NCBI GenBank assembly: GCA_902800305.1
Contig: CADCDP010000015.1
Span: 33,650-97,649, forward strand
Direction of reading: 5' to 3'
Origin: an uncultured Bacteroidales bacterium
Lineage (GTDB): Bacteria; Bacteroidota; Bacteroidia; Bacteroidales; Bacteroidaceae
Length of the DNA: 64,000 bases
The notes under the pieces are model-generated. The model was not told where the DNA came from and ran no database searches. It saw only the letters and a program-made list of their open reading frames with translations. Positions within the stretch are counted from its first letter, which is position 1. Each line of letters starts with the position of its first letter. The translations under genes were made by a program, and so were the position numbers. Below are positions 34,776-44,107 of this stretch, piece after piece.

Positions 34776-35885
34776 TTATTTTACAACACCTTTCTCCAAA
34801 TACTCTGCCAAGTTGGTGCGCATCACCGAAGCCACATGGTCGGCAGCCACTTTCTCCATATCGTGTTTCACCATGATGGACACAAGCTGCTCGAACGAAG
34901 TGGTCTGTGGATTCCAACCCAACTTCTCCTTGGCCTTGGTGGGGTCACCCCAGAGGTTCACCACATCCGTTGGACGATAGAAGTCTTCCGACACTTCAAC
35001 GAGCGTCTTGCCAATCAGCTCCTTCGGACCGTTTACGCAGATACCTTTCTCGTCCATGCCTTCACCCTTAAACTCCAACTCGATGCCGGCAGCCTTAAAG
35101 GCATAGTAGGCAAACTCACGCACCGAGTGCTGCACACCCGTGGCGATGACGAAGTCTTCGGCCTTTTCCTGCTGCAGGATGAGCCACATACACTCTACAT
35201 AGTCCTTGGCATAACCCCAGTCTCGCAACGAAGAGAGGTTGCCGAGATAGAGCTTCTCCTGCTTTCCCTGAGCGATACGTGCGGCAGCAAGGGTTATCTT
35301 GCGAGTAACGAAGGTCTCGCCACGACGCTCACTCTCATGGTTGAACAGGATGCCTGAACAGCAGTACATGTTGTAAGCCTCACGGTATTCCTTCACAATC
35401 CAGAAGCCATACAGCTTAGCCACGGCGTATGGGGAATAAGGATGGAATGGGGTTTTCTCGTTCTGAGGCACTTCCTCCACCTTGCCATACAACTCCGAGG
35501 TAGAAGCCTGATAAATGCGGCACTTGTCAGCCAAGCCACAAAGACGAACGGCTTCCAGCACACGAAGCACACCTACAGCATCGACATCAGCTGTAAATTC
35601 GGGAGAGTCGAAGCTCACCTGCACGTGCGATTGGGCTGCAAGATTGTATATCTCAGTAGGTTGTACCTTGCTGACAACCTGAAGCATAGACATTGAGTCG
35701 CCAAGGTCGGCATAATGGAGGTGGAAGTTTGGAGTACCCTCCAGATGAGCGATGCGCTCGCGATAATCTACAGATGAACGACGAATGGTACCATGCACTT
35801 CATAACCTTTCGAAAGGAGAAATTCAGACAAGTATGAACCATCTTGTCCTGTGATACCTGTAATAAGAGCAACTTTTCTTTCCAT
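34776..35885 (-). CDS. gmd: GDP-mannose 4,6-dehydratase
   Basis: A 369-residue Rossmann enzyme. [19 protein letters not shown] (about 10-28) is the NADP site. The catalytic triad region is ASTSELYG and [11 protein letters not shown]. It makes GDP-4-keto-6-deoxy-D-mannose, the substrate of fcl directly downstream. Transcription comes from upstream, where the hemerythrin-LuxR gene ends 31 bases before its ATG; the two may be co-transcribed, though I see no functional reason. Confidence 0.95.
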   Translation of the reverse strand: MERKVALITGITGQDGSYLSEFLLSKGYEVHGTIRRSSVDYRERIAHLEGTPNFHLHYADLGDSMSMLQVVSKVQPTEIYNLAAQSHVQVSFDSPEFTADVDAVGVLRVLEAVRLCGLADKCRIYQASTSELYGKVEEVPQNEKTPFHPYSPYAVAKLYGFWIVKEYREAYNMYCCSGILFNHESERRGETFVTRKITLAAARIAQGKQEKLYLGNLSSLRDWGYAKDYVECMWLILQQEKAEDFVIATGVQHSVREFAYYAFKAAGIELEFKGEGMDEKGICVNGPKELIGKTLVEVSEDFYRPTDVVNLWGDPTKAKEKLGWNPQTTSFEQLVSIMVKHDMEKVAADHVASVMRTNLAEYLEKGVVK

Positions 35886-35916
35886 GTAATTGAATAATAA
35901 TTTTTTAGTATGATAA

Positions 35917-36870
35917 TTATATGTTTACTTCTTTTAGTGTAACCAACTTATTGACAATGGCATAGATGGTGATGCCAGCAGGCGAGTGTATCTGGAGCTT
36001 ACGGGCAATGTTGCGACGGTGGGTCGTCACGGTGTTGACCGACAAACAGAGTTGGTCGGCTATTTCCTTGTTCGACAATCCCTTGGCCACACACACCACA
36101 ATCTCTTTTTCTCGATCCGACAACTGCTCATCGCCACTCCCCGACAAGGAAGCCTGTTCCTCATCCTCTTCTGGCCGATGCATCCGTGCCTGATGCTCCA
36201 AGCGACGAACGGCTGGCACGAAGATATTGTCCTCCACCGCACTGTGGATGCTCAAGTCCTCTTCTGCCTGATAGATGGAGATGATGACGGCATTCAGCTT
36301 CTCGTTGTTCTCCGTCTGCGGATAATACTGCATGAAGAGGTTCTTCAACTCCTTCAACTTACTCTCGATGGCCTCATGGTGGCGAGAGAGCAAATGGCTG
36401 TTATCGACACTTACCATCTCCCCGTCCAGCAGTTTCTGCACGTAGGCAAAGACCGTCGTTTCCTCATACTCCATGTGCTTGCGCACCTCCTCCACATACT
36501 CATCGAAGAACTTCAGCACCAGAAAGGCTATCTCGTTCTGCACCGAGCAGTCGATGGCATTGAGCAGATGGAAACGGATATTTGGAAAGAGATAACCTAA
36601 AAAATAAGTATGCGTTCGCTTCAGATAGTCGAGCACCGAAGCGGCACTCACTTGTTCCACGTGCTGCGGACGGTTGTCTGCCCCATCCTTCACATAGTTG
36701 ATGATGGTCAGGAACGTCTCAGCATCCACGCCACACTGACGGCACACTTCGGTGATGGTCTTTTCCCCGAAACCCAAGGAGATGCCAAAACGACTCATCA
36801 CCTGCAAGAGGCGATAATCGTTAGCAATCACATAACTCAATTTGTCGGATGACTTATATTGGCCAGCCAT
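35917..36870 (-). CDS. Hemerythrin-domain LuxR-type regulator (RIC-like sensor fused to HTH)
   Basis: A 317-residue three-part protein. Residues 1-65 resemble the ScdA/YtfE N-terminal domain ([15 protein letters not shown]) without its Cys-Cys pair. Residues 80-225 form a hemerythrin four-helix bundle with the di-iron ligands in place: His87, His132 and Glu136 (KHMEYEE), His164, His209 and Glu213 (HSAVED). Residues 250-310 are a LuxR/GerE helix-turn-helix ([22 protein letters not shown]). RIC proteins repair or sense iron-sulfur and NO damage; here the domain should make DNA binding depend on iron, oxygen or NO. It is divergent from feoAB. It has its own promoter (36960-36967) and an 11-bp inverted repeat in the leader. 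Confidence 0.85.
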   Translation of the reverse strand: MAGQYKSSDKLSYVIANDYRLLQVMSRFGISLGFGEKTITEVCRQCGVDAETFLTIINYVKDGADNRPQHVEQVSAASVLDYLKRTHTYFLGYLFPNIRFHLLNAIDCSVQNEIAFLVLKFFDEYVEEVRKHMEYEETTVFAYVQKLLDGEMVSVDNSHLLSRHHEAIESKLKELKNLFMQYYPQTENNEKLNAVIISIYQAEEDLSIHSAVEDNIFVPAVRRLEHQARMHRPEEDEEQASLSGSGDEQLSDREKEIVVCVAKGLSNKEIADQLCLSVNTVTTHRRNIARKLQIHSPAGITIYAIVNKLVTLKEVNI

Positions 36871-36893
36871 ATCTCTTTTTTAAAATCCAACCC

Positions 36894-36934
36894 TCATTCT
36901 GAAAAACACAAAAAAGGAAAATGTTTCAGAATGA
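36894..36934. promoter_or_regulatory. Inverted repeat in the leader of the hemerythrin regulator
   Basis: TCATTCTGAAA (36894-36904) and TTTCAGAATGA (36924-36934) are perfect 11-bp arms, 19 bases apart, between the promoter and the ATG. It may be an operator for autoregulation or an RNA hairpin. Confidence 0.5.
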
Positions 36935-36959
36935 CGTAAACCATTGTCAAAATCGGGTG

Positions 36960-36967
36960 CAAAGGTA
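36960..36967 (-). promoter_or_regulatory. -7 box for the hemerythrin regulator
   Basis: The minus strand reads TACCTTTG, a perfect consensus match, 90 bases upstream of the ATG at 36870. Confidence 0.6.
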
Positions 36968-37003
36968 GTGAATTTTCGAGAAACAAAGGACAAGAACACC
37001 GCC

Positions 37004-37029
37004 TAAATTATTAAATAATGTATAATTTA
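37004..37029. promoter_or_regulatory. Possible operator upstream of feoAB
   Basis: TAAATTAT (37004-37011) and ATAATTTA (37022-37029) form a perfect 8-bp inverted repeat with a 10-base spacer, ending 14 bases before the -33 box of feoAB. This is the place for an activator or repressor site. Confidence 0.4.
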
Positions 37030-37043
37030 CCGACTTTTGAGTA

Positions 37044-37074
37044 TTGCTTGGTACGTAGAAAGGTCGTAACTTTG
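37044..37074 (+). promoter_or_regulatory. feoAB promoter
   Basis: TTG at 37044-37046 and TAACTTTG at 37067-37074, spaced 20 bases. The ATG is at 37093, so the leader is only about a dozen bases. Confidence 0.7.
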
Positions 37075-37092
37075 CACAAAAATCGACGAAAC

Positions 37093-39411
37093 ATGAAACT
37101 TTCAGAGCTGAAAACAGGTGAATCGGGCGTGATTGTCCGCGTGATGGGTCACGGCGGTTTCCGTAAACGCATTGTGGAAATGGGCTTCATTAAGGGAAAG
37201 AGTGTGGAGGTGCTGCTCAACGCTCCCTTGCACGACCCCGTGAAGTATAAGATTATGGATTACGAGGTGAGCCTACGCCGTGCGGAAGCAGAACTGGTGG
37301 AAGTGGTCAGCGAAGAGGAAGCCAAGAAATGGGCAGAACTTCACCTCGACTTGCAAGGCATCCCAGCCGACGATTGTGAAGATATTATACATCGGGTGGC
37401 TCGTGCAAAAGGACGTGAGCTGAACGCCGTGTTTGTGGGTAATCCGAATTGCGGGAAAACCAGTCTTTTCAACATCGCCAGCGGAGCACATGAGCGAGTG
37501 GGCAACTACTCTGGCGTGACGGTGGATGCGAAAGTGGGGCATTTCGAATTCGAGGGCTACCACTTCAACCTTGTTGACCTTCCTGGCACCTACTCTCTTT
37601 CTGCCTACACACCCGAAGAGCTGTATGTCCGCAAATACATCATCGAGCGACATCCCGACATCATCATCAACGTGGTGGATGCTAGCAATCTGGAACGCAA
37701 CCTTTACTTGACTACCCAACTTATCGACATGGACGTGCCGATGATTATGGCTCTCAACATGTACGACGAACTGCGAGACAGCGGCAACCAACTCGACCGC
37801 CACCAACTCGGCACCCTGCTCGGTGTGCCCATTGTCCCCACCGTGGGAAAGACAGGGGAAGGAGTGAAAGAGCTGTTCCACCAAATCATCGAAATATCCG
37901 AAGGTAAACAGAAGATAGCCAGACATATACATGTAAATCACGGAGTGTTACTCGAAGGGAACATTGCCAAGGTGGAGGAACTGATTCGGAAGAATCCCGA
38001 ACCTCACCAGAACTACTCCGCCCGCTTTCTTGCCATCAAGTTGCTGGAGAACGACAGACAGGTGGAAGGCATTGTCCAACAACTCGACAATGCCAAGGAC
38101 ATCCTCGCCAAAAGGGACGAGTGCCAGCAAACCATTCTGAAAGAAATCGACGAAGACAGCGAATCGGCCATCACCGATGCCAAATACGGCTTTGTGCAAG
38201 GTGCTATGCGGGAAACCTTCCAAAAAGTCAACCGATACAAGCGGTTGATGACCAAGCGCATCGATGCGGTGGTGACCCACCAAGTGTGGGGCTACCCCAT
38301 TTTCCTGCTGCTCATGTACTTGATGTTCTTCTGCACCTTCAACATCGGCCAATACCCGATGGATTGGATTGATGCTGCCGTGGGTTGGTTGGGCGAGCTA
38401 TGCAGCACCTATATGCCCGACGGTCCCCTGAAAGACCTCGTCATCGACGGTATTATCAGCGGTGTGGGTGGCGTCATTGTCTTCCTGCCCAACATTATGA
38501 TTCTCTATGCCTTCATCTCTTGGATGGAGGATTCCGGCTATATGGCCAGAGCCGCTTTCATCATGGACAAAATCATGCACCGAATGGGCCTGCACGGCAA
38601 GTCGTTCATCCCAATGATTATGGGATTCGGCTGCAACATTCCAGCCATCATGGCCACACGCACCATCGAAGACCGCAAGTCGCGACTCATCACCATGCTC
38701 ATCATCCCCCTCATGTCTTGTTCTGCGCGTCTTCCCGTCTATATCATCATCATTGGTGCTTTCTTCCCCCACAACTCCGCGCTGATACTGCTCTCCATGT
38801 ATCTTATTGGAATTGTTTTTAGCGTTTTTATGGCAAAGATTTTCAGTCGATTCGTCATTAAAGGTGAAAGTAGTCCTTTTGTGATGGAGTTGCCACCCTA
38901 TCGTATGCCTTCCATGAAGAGTGTTGGTCGCCACACTTGGGAGAAAGGTCGCCAATATCTAAAAAAGATGGGCACCACCATCCTTGTGGCCAGCATTGCA
39001 GTGTGGACACTCAGCTACTTCCCCCACAACGATGCCCTAAGCGAAGACCAGCAGATGGAGCAGAGCTACATCGGCCAACTCGGTAAACTCTTTGAACCCA
39101 TTCTCCAGCCTTGCGGGCTTCAATGGAAGGAAGGTGTTGCGCTTGTAGCAGGCGTAGGTGCCAAAGAGATTGTGGCCAGCACGATGGCTGTACTCTACCA
39201 CGGCGACATCGCCAGCAGCGGACTCACTCCACTCGCCGCATTCAGCCTTATGCTGTTCGTGCTGCTCTATTTCCCCTGCTTACCTACTTGCATCGGCATC
39301 AAGAACGAGTCGGGCAAATGGCGATGGGCTGGCTTCACCGCCCTCTACACCACCCTGCTGGCATGGCTCACGTCGATGTTAGCTTATCAACTAGGAAGTC
39401 TGTTCGTATAG
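37093..39411 (+). CDS. feoB: Ferrous iron transporter, FeoA-FeoB fusion
   Basis: About 772 residues from the ATG at 37093, which begins the FeoA domain; the frame to 37018 covers the promoter and is rejected. FeoA (about 1-75, MKLSELKTGESG, RKRIVEMGFIKG) is fused to the FeoB G domain: G1 GNPNCGKTSLFN (about 117-128), G3 DLPGTYSL, G4 NMYD. The membrane part (about 400-770) has two Gate motifs and GFGCNIPAIMATRTI and KEIVAS segments. It imports Fe2+ across the inner membrane under GTP control. FeoA-FeoB fusion is usual in Bacteroidetes. A Cys-rich partner follows. Confidence 0.96.
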   Translation: MKLSELKTGESGVIVRVMGHGGFRKRIVEMGFIKGKSVEVLLNAPLHDPVKYKIMDYEVSLRRAEAELVEVVSEEEAKKWAELHLDLQGIPADDCEDIIHRVARAKGRELNAVFVGNPNCGKTSLFNIASGAHERVGNYSGVTVDAKVGHFEFEGYHFNLVDLPGTYSLSAYTPEELYVRKYIIERHPDIIINVVDASNLERNLYLTTQLIDMDVPMIMALNMYDELRDSGNQLDRHQLGTLLGVPIVPTVGKTGEGVKELFHQIIEISEGKQKIARHIHVNHGVLLEGNIAKVEELIRKNPEPHQNYSARFLAIKLLENDRQVEGIVQQLDNAKDILAKRDECQQTILKEIDEDSESAITDAKYGFVQGAMRETFQKVNRYKRLMTKRIDAVVTHQVWGYPIFLLLMYLMFFCTFNIGQYPMDWIDAAVGWLGELCSTYMPDGPLKDLVIDGIISGVGGVIVFLPNIMILYAFISWMEDSGYMARAAFIMDKIMHRMGLHGKSFIPMIMGFGCNIPAIMATRTIEDRKSRLITMLIIPLMSCSARLPVYIIIIGAFFPHNSALILLSMYLIGIVFSVFMAKIFSRFVIKGESSPFVMELPPYRMPSMKSVGRHTWEKGRQYLKKMGTTILVASIAVWTLSYFPHNDALSEDQQMEQSYIGQLGKLFEPILQPCGLQWKEGVALVAGVGAKEIVASTMAVLYHGDIASSGLTPLAAFSLMLFVLLYFPCLPTCIGIKNESGKWRWAGFTALYTTLLAWLTSMLAYQLGSLFV

Positions 39412-39441
39412 TCAAAACATGCGTCGAAAGCACCCCTAAAT

Positions 39442-39510
39442 CGCACCCGTCGGGTACGATGTGCCGCACCCGACGGGTGCGGTGTGTCGAACCCGACGGG
39501 TGCGACAAGG
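39442..39510. repeat. Three-unit 23-nt palindromic repeat, copy 2
   Basis: Units 39442-39464, 39465-39487 and 39488-39510 share the ACCCG(T/A)CGGGT core with copy 1. The tail AGGTATCGAGCTAACGTA (39511-39528) also matches copy 1 with few changes. It starts 30 bases after the feoB stop and sits before the small Cys-rich gene, so it could end or attenuate transcription between them. Confidence 0.9.
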
Positions 39511-39544
39511 AGGTATCGAGCTAACGTAAAAAGAAATATAAGAA

Positions 39545-39706
39545 ATGAACACACAAGAATTATTGGTTTACATCATCATCGCTTGCACTGTCGCAGTCAT
39601 CGTCCGTTACGTTTATCGACAAATCAGCGGAAAAAGCAAGGGCTGCAACTGCCATGAGTGTCCCATGCACGGCGGTGAGTGCCATTGTAACGATACTCAA
39701 AAGTAA
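39545..39706 (+). CDS. FeoB-associated Cys-rich membrane protein
   Basis: A 53-residue protein. Residues 5-24 form one membrane helix (LLVYIIIACTVAVIVRYVY), then KGCNCHECPMHGGECHC holds five cysteines and two histidines able to bind metal. This is the layout of the small FeoB-associated proteins found after feoB in Bacteroidetes, thought to help FeoB or hold iron on the cytoplasmic side. It follows feoB by 133 bases, which hold the palindrome array. Confidence 0.85.
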   Translation: MNTQELLVYIIIACTVAVIVRYVYRQISGKSKGCNCHECPMHGGECHCNDTQK

Positions 39707-39803
39707 GTATCGAGAAAAAGATTTGGGTATCGGCGTTCCGAAGATTGAGTATTCAACCGAAAATAATACCCACTCCAAGAGTTTTTTTGACCAATTTTAG
39801 GTA

Positions 39804-39834
39804 TTGCGACGTTTAACACTTGTTAGTAACTTTG
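39804..39834 (+). promoter_or_regulatory. Promoter of the porin-imelysin-cytochrome operon
   Basis: TTG at 39804-39806 and TAACTTTG at 39827-39834, spaced 20 bases. The leader to the ATG at 39941 is about 100 nt and contains a CGCCAA/TTGGCG hairpin (39863-39868 with 39886-39891). Confidence 0.7.
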
Positions 39835-39940
39835 CACTCGAATTGGAACATGGGGAGCATTTCGCCAAGGTCACCCTCTCTCCTATTGGCGTTTCCTCCG
39901 ACAAGTTCCACGAATACTAACAAGCAAACGAAAACAAATC

Positions 39941-41251
39941 ATGGAGGTCAAAAAGACAATCAAAAGCACATTGACACTGGGTGCCATTGTTTGGGCAAGC
40001 AGTGTCATGGCACAAAATTCACAGGATAGCATTCAGTATGGCGGATGGGATAAGTTCCGCATTGGCGGCTACGGCGAGATGGTGGCTGCCTTCAAGAACT
40101 ATGGAACGAACCGTTTCTATGGGGCTTCGGAGGGTAACCCAAAGGAACGCCGCAACACCATCAGCATCCCCCGTTTTGTGCTGGCTGGTGACTATAAGTT
40201 CACCAAGCAATGGATTCTCGGAGCTGAAATAGAGTTTGAGAGTGGAGGTGTGGGCACTGCCTACGAACTGGAGAACTCCGAAAACGGCGAATACGAAACA
40301 GAGGTGGAGCGTGGCGGCGAAGTGGCTCTGGAACAATTCCACATCACCCGACTCATCGACCGTTCCTTTAATGTACGTGCTGGTCACTTCGTCGTACCCG
40401 TTGGACAGAACAACGCTCATCACGAACCTGTCACATTCTTCGGCACCGTGCGTCCCGAAGGCGAAACGACCATCCTGCCCAACACGTGGCACGAGACAGG
40501 TCTGGAGTTTTTCGGAACTCTCGGAAAGGGGCTTGGAACCTTCGACTACCAAGTACAGATTGTCAGTGGACTGAATGCCAACGGTTTCGACCGCAACACA
40601 TGGGTTGGCAGCGGCAAACAGGGCATCTTCGAGGAAGAGAACTTCACCAATCCTGGCTATGTGGCACGGATAGATTGGCGTGGCGTGAAAGGTTTACGTC
40701 TCGGAGCCGCTTTCTATTATTGCGCCAACACAGGTGATAATGCCGACAAGAGCCAAACCTACGATGGACTTGGGAAACTCCCCATTCGCATCTACAACGT
40801 CGAAGGACAATATATAAATAAATATGTGGAGGCACGCGCCAACTGCCTTTGGGGGAATCTGACCAACTCCAATGTGGTGAGTGCCAAAAACACCAAACTC
40901 TCCAACAAGTCACCCTACTCCCGCATCACCCCCGTGGCTCATAAGGCTGTAGCCTTCGGCGGAGAACTAGGTTTGAACATCCAAGGTATCTTGAACGACG
41001 CACGTTGCCCCAGAATCATCCCTTTCGGACGCTACGAGTATTACAACTCTCAGGAAGACGTACTTTCGCCCTACACTGCCGACGACCGTCTGAAAACCTC
41101 CCTTTGGGTAGCTGGCATCAACTGGCGCGTCTTGCCTCAACTGGTGGTAAAAGCCGACTACACCAACCGCCGCATCGGCGGAGGCAAGTACAACAACGAG
41201 AATGAATTCGCCGTGGGTGTGGCTTGGGCCGGCTGGTTCTGGAAGAAATAA
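39941..41251 (+). CDS. Outer-membrane porin-like barrel
   Basis: A 436-residue protein with a signal peptide ending SVMAQ. The rest alternates polar and aromatic strands (FRIGGYGEMVAAFKNY, FVLAGDYKFTKQWILGAEIEF, FNVRAGHFVVPVGQ) and ends GWFWKK with a C-terminal aromatic pair, as in phosphate-selective porin O/P-like barrels. AGHFVVPVGQNNAHHEPV is the loop 3 region of such porins. First gene of a six-gene plus-strand unit with imelysin and c-type cytochromes, so I infer passage of iron or a related solute. Specificity cannot be read from the sequence. Confidence 0.8.
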   Translation: MEVKKTIKSTLTLGAIVWASSVMAQNSQDSIQYGGWDKFRIGGYGEMVAAFKNYGTNRFYGASEGNPKERRNTISIPRFVLAGDYKFTKQWILGAEIEFESGGVGTAYELENSENGEYETEVERGGEVALEQFHITRLIDRSFNVRAGHFVVPVGQNNAHHEPVTFFGTVRPEGETTILPNTWHETGLEFFGTLGKGLGTFDYQVQIVSGLNANGFDRNTWVGSGKQGIFEEENFTNPGYVARIDWRGVKGLRLGAAFYYCANTGDNADKSQTYDGLGKLPIRIYNVEGQYINKYVEARANCLWGNLTNSNVVSAKNTKLSNKSPYSRITPVAHKAVAFGGELGLNIQGILNDARCPRIIPFGRYEYYNSQEDVLSPYTADDRLKTSLWVAGINWRVLPQLVVKADYTNRRIGGGKYNNENEFAVGVAWAGWFWKK

Positions 41252-41336
41252 ACTCTCCATAAGCCCTAAGTCCAATAAGACCACAAAGTCCTATAAGCCT
41301 CAATAGAACAATCAATCATCACTAATAATAAACAAC

Positions 41337-42533
41337 ATGAAGAAAAATTTCCTTATCATGGGTCTCCTCGCAATGGGACTCGGTCTCGCTTCAACTTCTT
41401 GCAGCAGCGATGACGACAACAAGAAAGAAAACACGAACGAAGAAATCACCGTGGAAGAGGCTCAAAACCTCGAATACACATCGGAGAACGCAGCCGCTTG
41501 GGGCAACTATGCCGTGAACGTGGCTAAACTGCTTGCCAACGACTCGCAGACGCTCTATGACGAGTGGAACAACAGTTTTGCCAATGCTTTCAAGGGACAT
41601 ACGGCTGGTTCTGGCTATTCTTCAGCCAACGCTTGTGTGCAGCAGATTATCGAGGGTTGCATCGACATCGCCAACGAGGTGGGTACCGCTAAGATTGGTG
41701 AGCCGGTTGACCTCTGGACTTCTGGCAAGCAGCAGGAAGCACTCTACGCCGTAGAGTCTTGGTACTCTTGGCACTCACGTGACGACTACAAGAACAACAT
41801 CCTCTCTATCGCAAACTCTGTGCTGGGTCAATGCATCAACGGCGACCCATCAGCATTCGACTATCACTCGAACGACGCAATGACTACAAACTCCATCATC
41901 GTGAAGTGTATGATCAACAACAACCTGCGCCAACCGTCTGTGGTTGTATGGCAGAATATCTGTAAGGCTTGGACAGCCATCGACAACATTCCTCAGCCCT
42001 TCCGCAACAACATTGGCTCCAGCGAAGCAGCCGCTGCCATGGAGGCTTGCGCCGAACTGACAGCCAGCCTTGAAACACTCAACGCAGCCATTGCCGAGAA
42101 CATGTCGGAAGAGGATGCACAAGCTATCGTCACCCAGTTCGTTGACAACGTAGCCATGCCTACCTACAAGAGCCTTGTTGAAAAGAACAATGCACTTCGT
42201 ACAGCCGTACAACGTTTCCAACAGAATCCTTCTAACAACACTTTCACTGCTGCCTGTGAAGCTTGGATGGCCGCCCGTCAGCCATGGGAAACATCGGAGG
42301 CATTCCTCTTCGGCCCTGTGTCGGAACTGGGTCTCGATCCCAACATGGACTCTTGGCCACTGGATGCAGTCGGTATCGCCAACTTGCTGAAATCGCAAAA
42401 GTGGTCTGAAATGGAGTGGACAGGTGAGTACAACGAAGACAGCGAAGCCATCGAAGCCGCTCAGTCCGTTCGTGGATTCCATACGTTGGAGTACCTGCTC
42501 TTCAAGGATGGTCAGCCACGTACCGTAAGATAA
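41337..42533 (+). CDS. Imelysin-family lipoprotein
   Basis: A 398-residue lipoprotein; the lipobox ends at Cys22 and is followed by SSDDDN, an acidic run that fits a Bacteroidetes surface export signal. The imelysin (M75/EfeO-like) fold is marked by WETSEAFLFGP and SWPLD near 325-350 and by GFHTLEYLLF near the C-terminus, which contains the GxHxxE motif (Gly380, His382, Glu385). Family members (IrpA, ICMP, EfeO) are linked to iron uptake, and proteolysis is doubtful. Here it sits between a porin and a di-heme protein. Confidence 0.9.
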   Translation: MKKNFLIMGLLAMGLGLASTSCSSDDDNKKENTNEEITVEEAQNLEYTSENAAAWGNYAVNVAKLLANDSQTLYDEWNNSFANAFKGHTAGSGYSSANACVQQIIEGCIDIANEVGTAKIGEPVDLWTSGKQQEALYAVESWYSWHSRDDYKNNILSIANSVLGQCINGDPSAFDYHSNDAMTTNSIIVKCMINNNLRQPSVVVWQNICKAWTAIDNIPQPFRNNIGSSEAAAAMEACAELTASLETLNAAIAENMSEEDAQAIVTQFVDNVAMPTYKSLVEKNNALRTAVQRFQQNPSNNTFTAACEAWMAARQPWETSEAFLFGPVSELGLDPNMDSWPLDAVGIANLLKSQKWSEMEWTGEYNEDSEAIEAAQSVRGFHTLEYLLFKDGQPRTVR

Positions 42534-42541
42534 AAACTTAC

Positions 42542-44095
42542 ATGAAGAAACTCACGACATATTCTGGTGTGCTTGCCACTGCGCTGTGCCTCACCATGTT
42601 CACCTCCTCCTGTGAAGAAGACACGGAGGGGGTGGACAACTTCATTGAGACCCATGTGCAAGAACTAGAAAACTATGCGCTTTCGGCGGGCACATCGACC
42701 ATTTTCAAAAACTCATCCAAAGCTTTCGACACCGATGCCGAATGGCTCACGGGTACCTATCAGCAGCGTTTCCTGCGTGGTGACCGCCTCTACGACAACG
42801 TGACCGACAACCACGGTCCTGTCTATGCTGGTTACTCCTGCGGAAGTTGTCACATGAACGCTGGACGCACCAACCCTGGTGTGTGGAACCGCATTGGCAC
42901 CGACCCCGACGGGACACCCGTTTATGGCTCGGGCACTAATGGTATGTCGGCCATGCTTGTTTACGTGGCACGAAAGAACGGTGTCTTCTTCCAGAACTAT
43001 GGTCGAGTGCTCCACGACCAAACCATATATGGGGTCACTCCAGAGGGCAAGCTGCAAGTGCGTTGGGACTACGAGACGGGCACCTTCCCCGATGGCGAGA
43101 CGTATGAACTGGCCAAGCCCAACTATACCGTCGTGGAGTGGTACACGAAGATGTGGGACGGCGTGAAGAAAGACTCTGTGGAAATACGCCCTGAAGACCT
43201 TTTCTGCACCGTGCGCATCCCACTCCGTCATGTGGGTATGGGACAGATGATGGCCATCGACCGCAACGAAATCGAACAACTGGCAGCCAAGAGCAACTAC
43301 CCCGAATACGGCATTTCTGGCAAGTGCAACTACATCACCGAGAAAGGCGTGAAGAGTGTAGGGCTTTCGGGCAACAAGGCTCAACACCTCGACTTGACAG
43401 TGGAATTGGGGTTCTCGTCCGACATGGGTGCCACCAACTCACGCTATCCAGAAGAGATTTGCGAAGGGCAATATCAGATGGTGGAAGGTTCCATGATGGG
43501 ACTCACCTATGACCAGCTTGACGTATCGACCGAAGACATGGAATGCGTTGACCTCTATCTGCACTCACTCGGTGTACCAGCCCGTCGCTTGGGCAGTAAG
43601 ACCAACCAAGTGACTTTGCAAAAATCAGACGGCACCAACGTGACCATGAGTGAGCGCAATGCCATCAAGAAAGGTGAACAGGCTTTCTACGATGCAAAAT
43701 GCCATCTCTGCCACGTCACCACCCTGCACACCCGTCCACGTGGAGCCACCTTGCTGAACGGCATCGAACTTCCTTGGCTGGGCAACCAAACCATCCACCC
43801 CTACTCCGACTACCTGCTGCACGACATGGGTTCCGAAATCATGGGTGTGGGCCTGAACGACAACTACGTCAGCGGATTGGCACGTGGCAACGAATGGCGT
43901 ACAACCCCTCTATGGGGCATCGGACTTCAGCAGAAGGTGAACGGACATACGCACTTCCTGCACGACGGACGCGCCCGCAACTTCACCGAAGCCATCCTCT
44001 GGCACGGCGGTGAAGGCGAGGCCAGCAAGAACCTCTTCAAGAAAATGGACAAGGCCGACAGGCAAGCCCTCATCAAATTCCTCGAATCACTCTAA
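42542..44095 (+). CDS. Di-heme DUF1111 oxidoreductase lipoprotein
   Basis: A 517-residue lipoprotein (Cys24 followed by EEDTE). Two c-type heme sites are visible: CGSCH (100-104) and CHLCH (387-391). The DUF1111 (di-heme oxidoredictase, DiHGO) pattern is clear, with SGTNGMSAMLVY, RIPLRHVGMGQM, TPLWGIG and FLHDGRARNFTEAILWHGGE. The family is distantly like MauG and cytochrome c peroxidases and often neighbours imelysin genes. The likely role is electron transfer or iron redox chemistry outside the inner membrane. It needs cytochrome c maturation. It starts 8 bases after the imelysin stop. Confidence 0.92.
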   Translation: MKKLTTYSGVLATALCLTMFTSSCEEDTEGVDNFIETHVQELENYALSAGTSTIFKNSSKAFDTDAEWLTGTYQQRFLRGDRLYDNVTDNHGPVYAGYSCGSCHMNAGRTNPGVWNRIGTDPDGTPVYGSGTNGMSAMLVYVARKNGVFFQNYGRVLHDQTIYGVTPEGKLQVRWDYETGTFPDGETYELAKPNYTVVEWYTKMWDGVKKDSVEIRPEDLFCTVRIPLRHVGMGQMMAIDRNEIEQLAAKSNYPEYGISGKCNYITEKGVKSVGLSGNKAQHLDLTVELGFSSDMGATNSRYPEEICEGQYQMVEGSMMGLTYDQLDVSTEDMECVDLYLHSLGVPARRLGSKTNQVTLQKSDGTNVTMSERNAIKKGEQAFYDAKCHLCHVTTLHTRPRGATLLNGIELPWLGNQTIHPYSDYLLHDMGSEIMGVGLNDNYVSGLARGNEWRTTPLWGIGLQQKVNGHTHFLHDGRARNFTEAILWHGGEGEASKNLFKKMDKADRQALIKFLESL

Positions 44096-44107
44096 AAAAC
44101 AGAAGTA

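Noticed and set aside
37018..37092. 25-residue extension of FeoA-FeoB
   Set aside because: It overlaps the -33 and -7 boxes; FeoA begins at the ATG at 37093.
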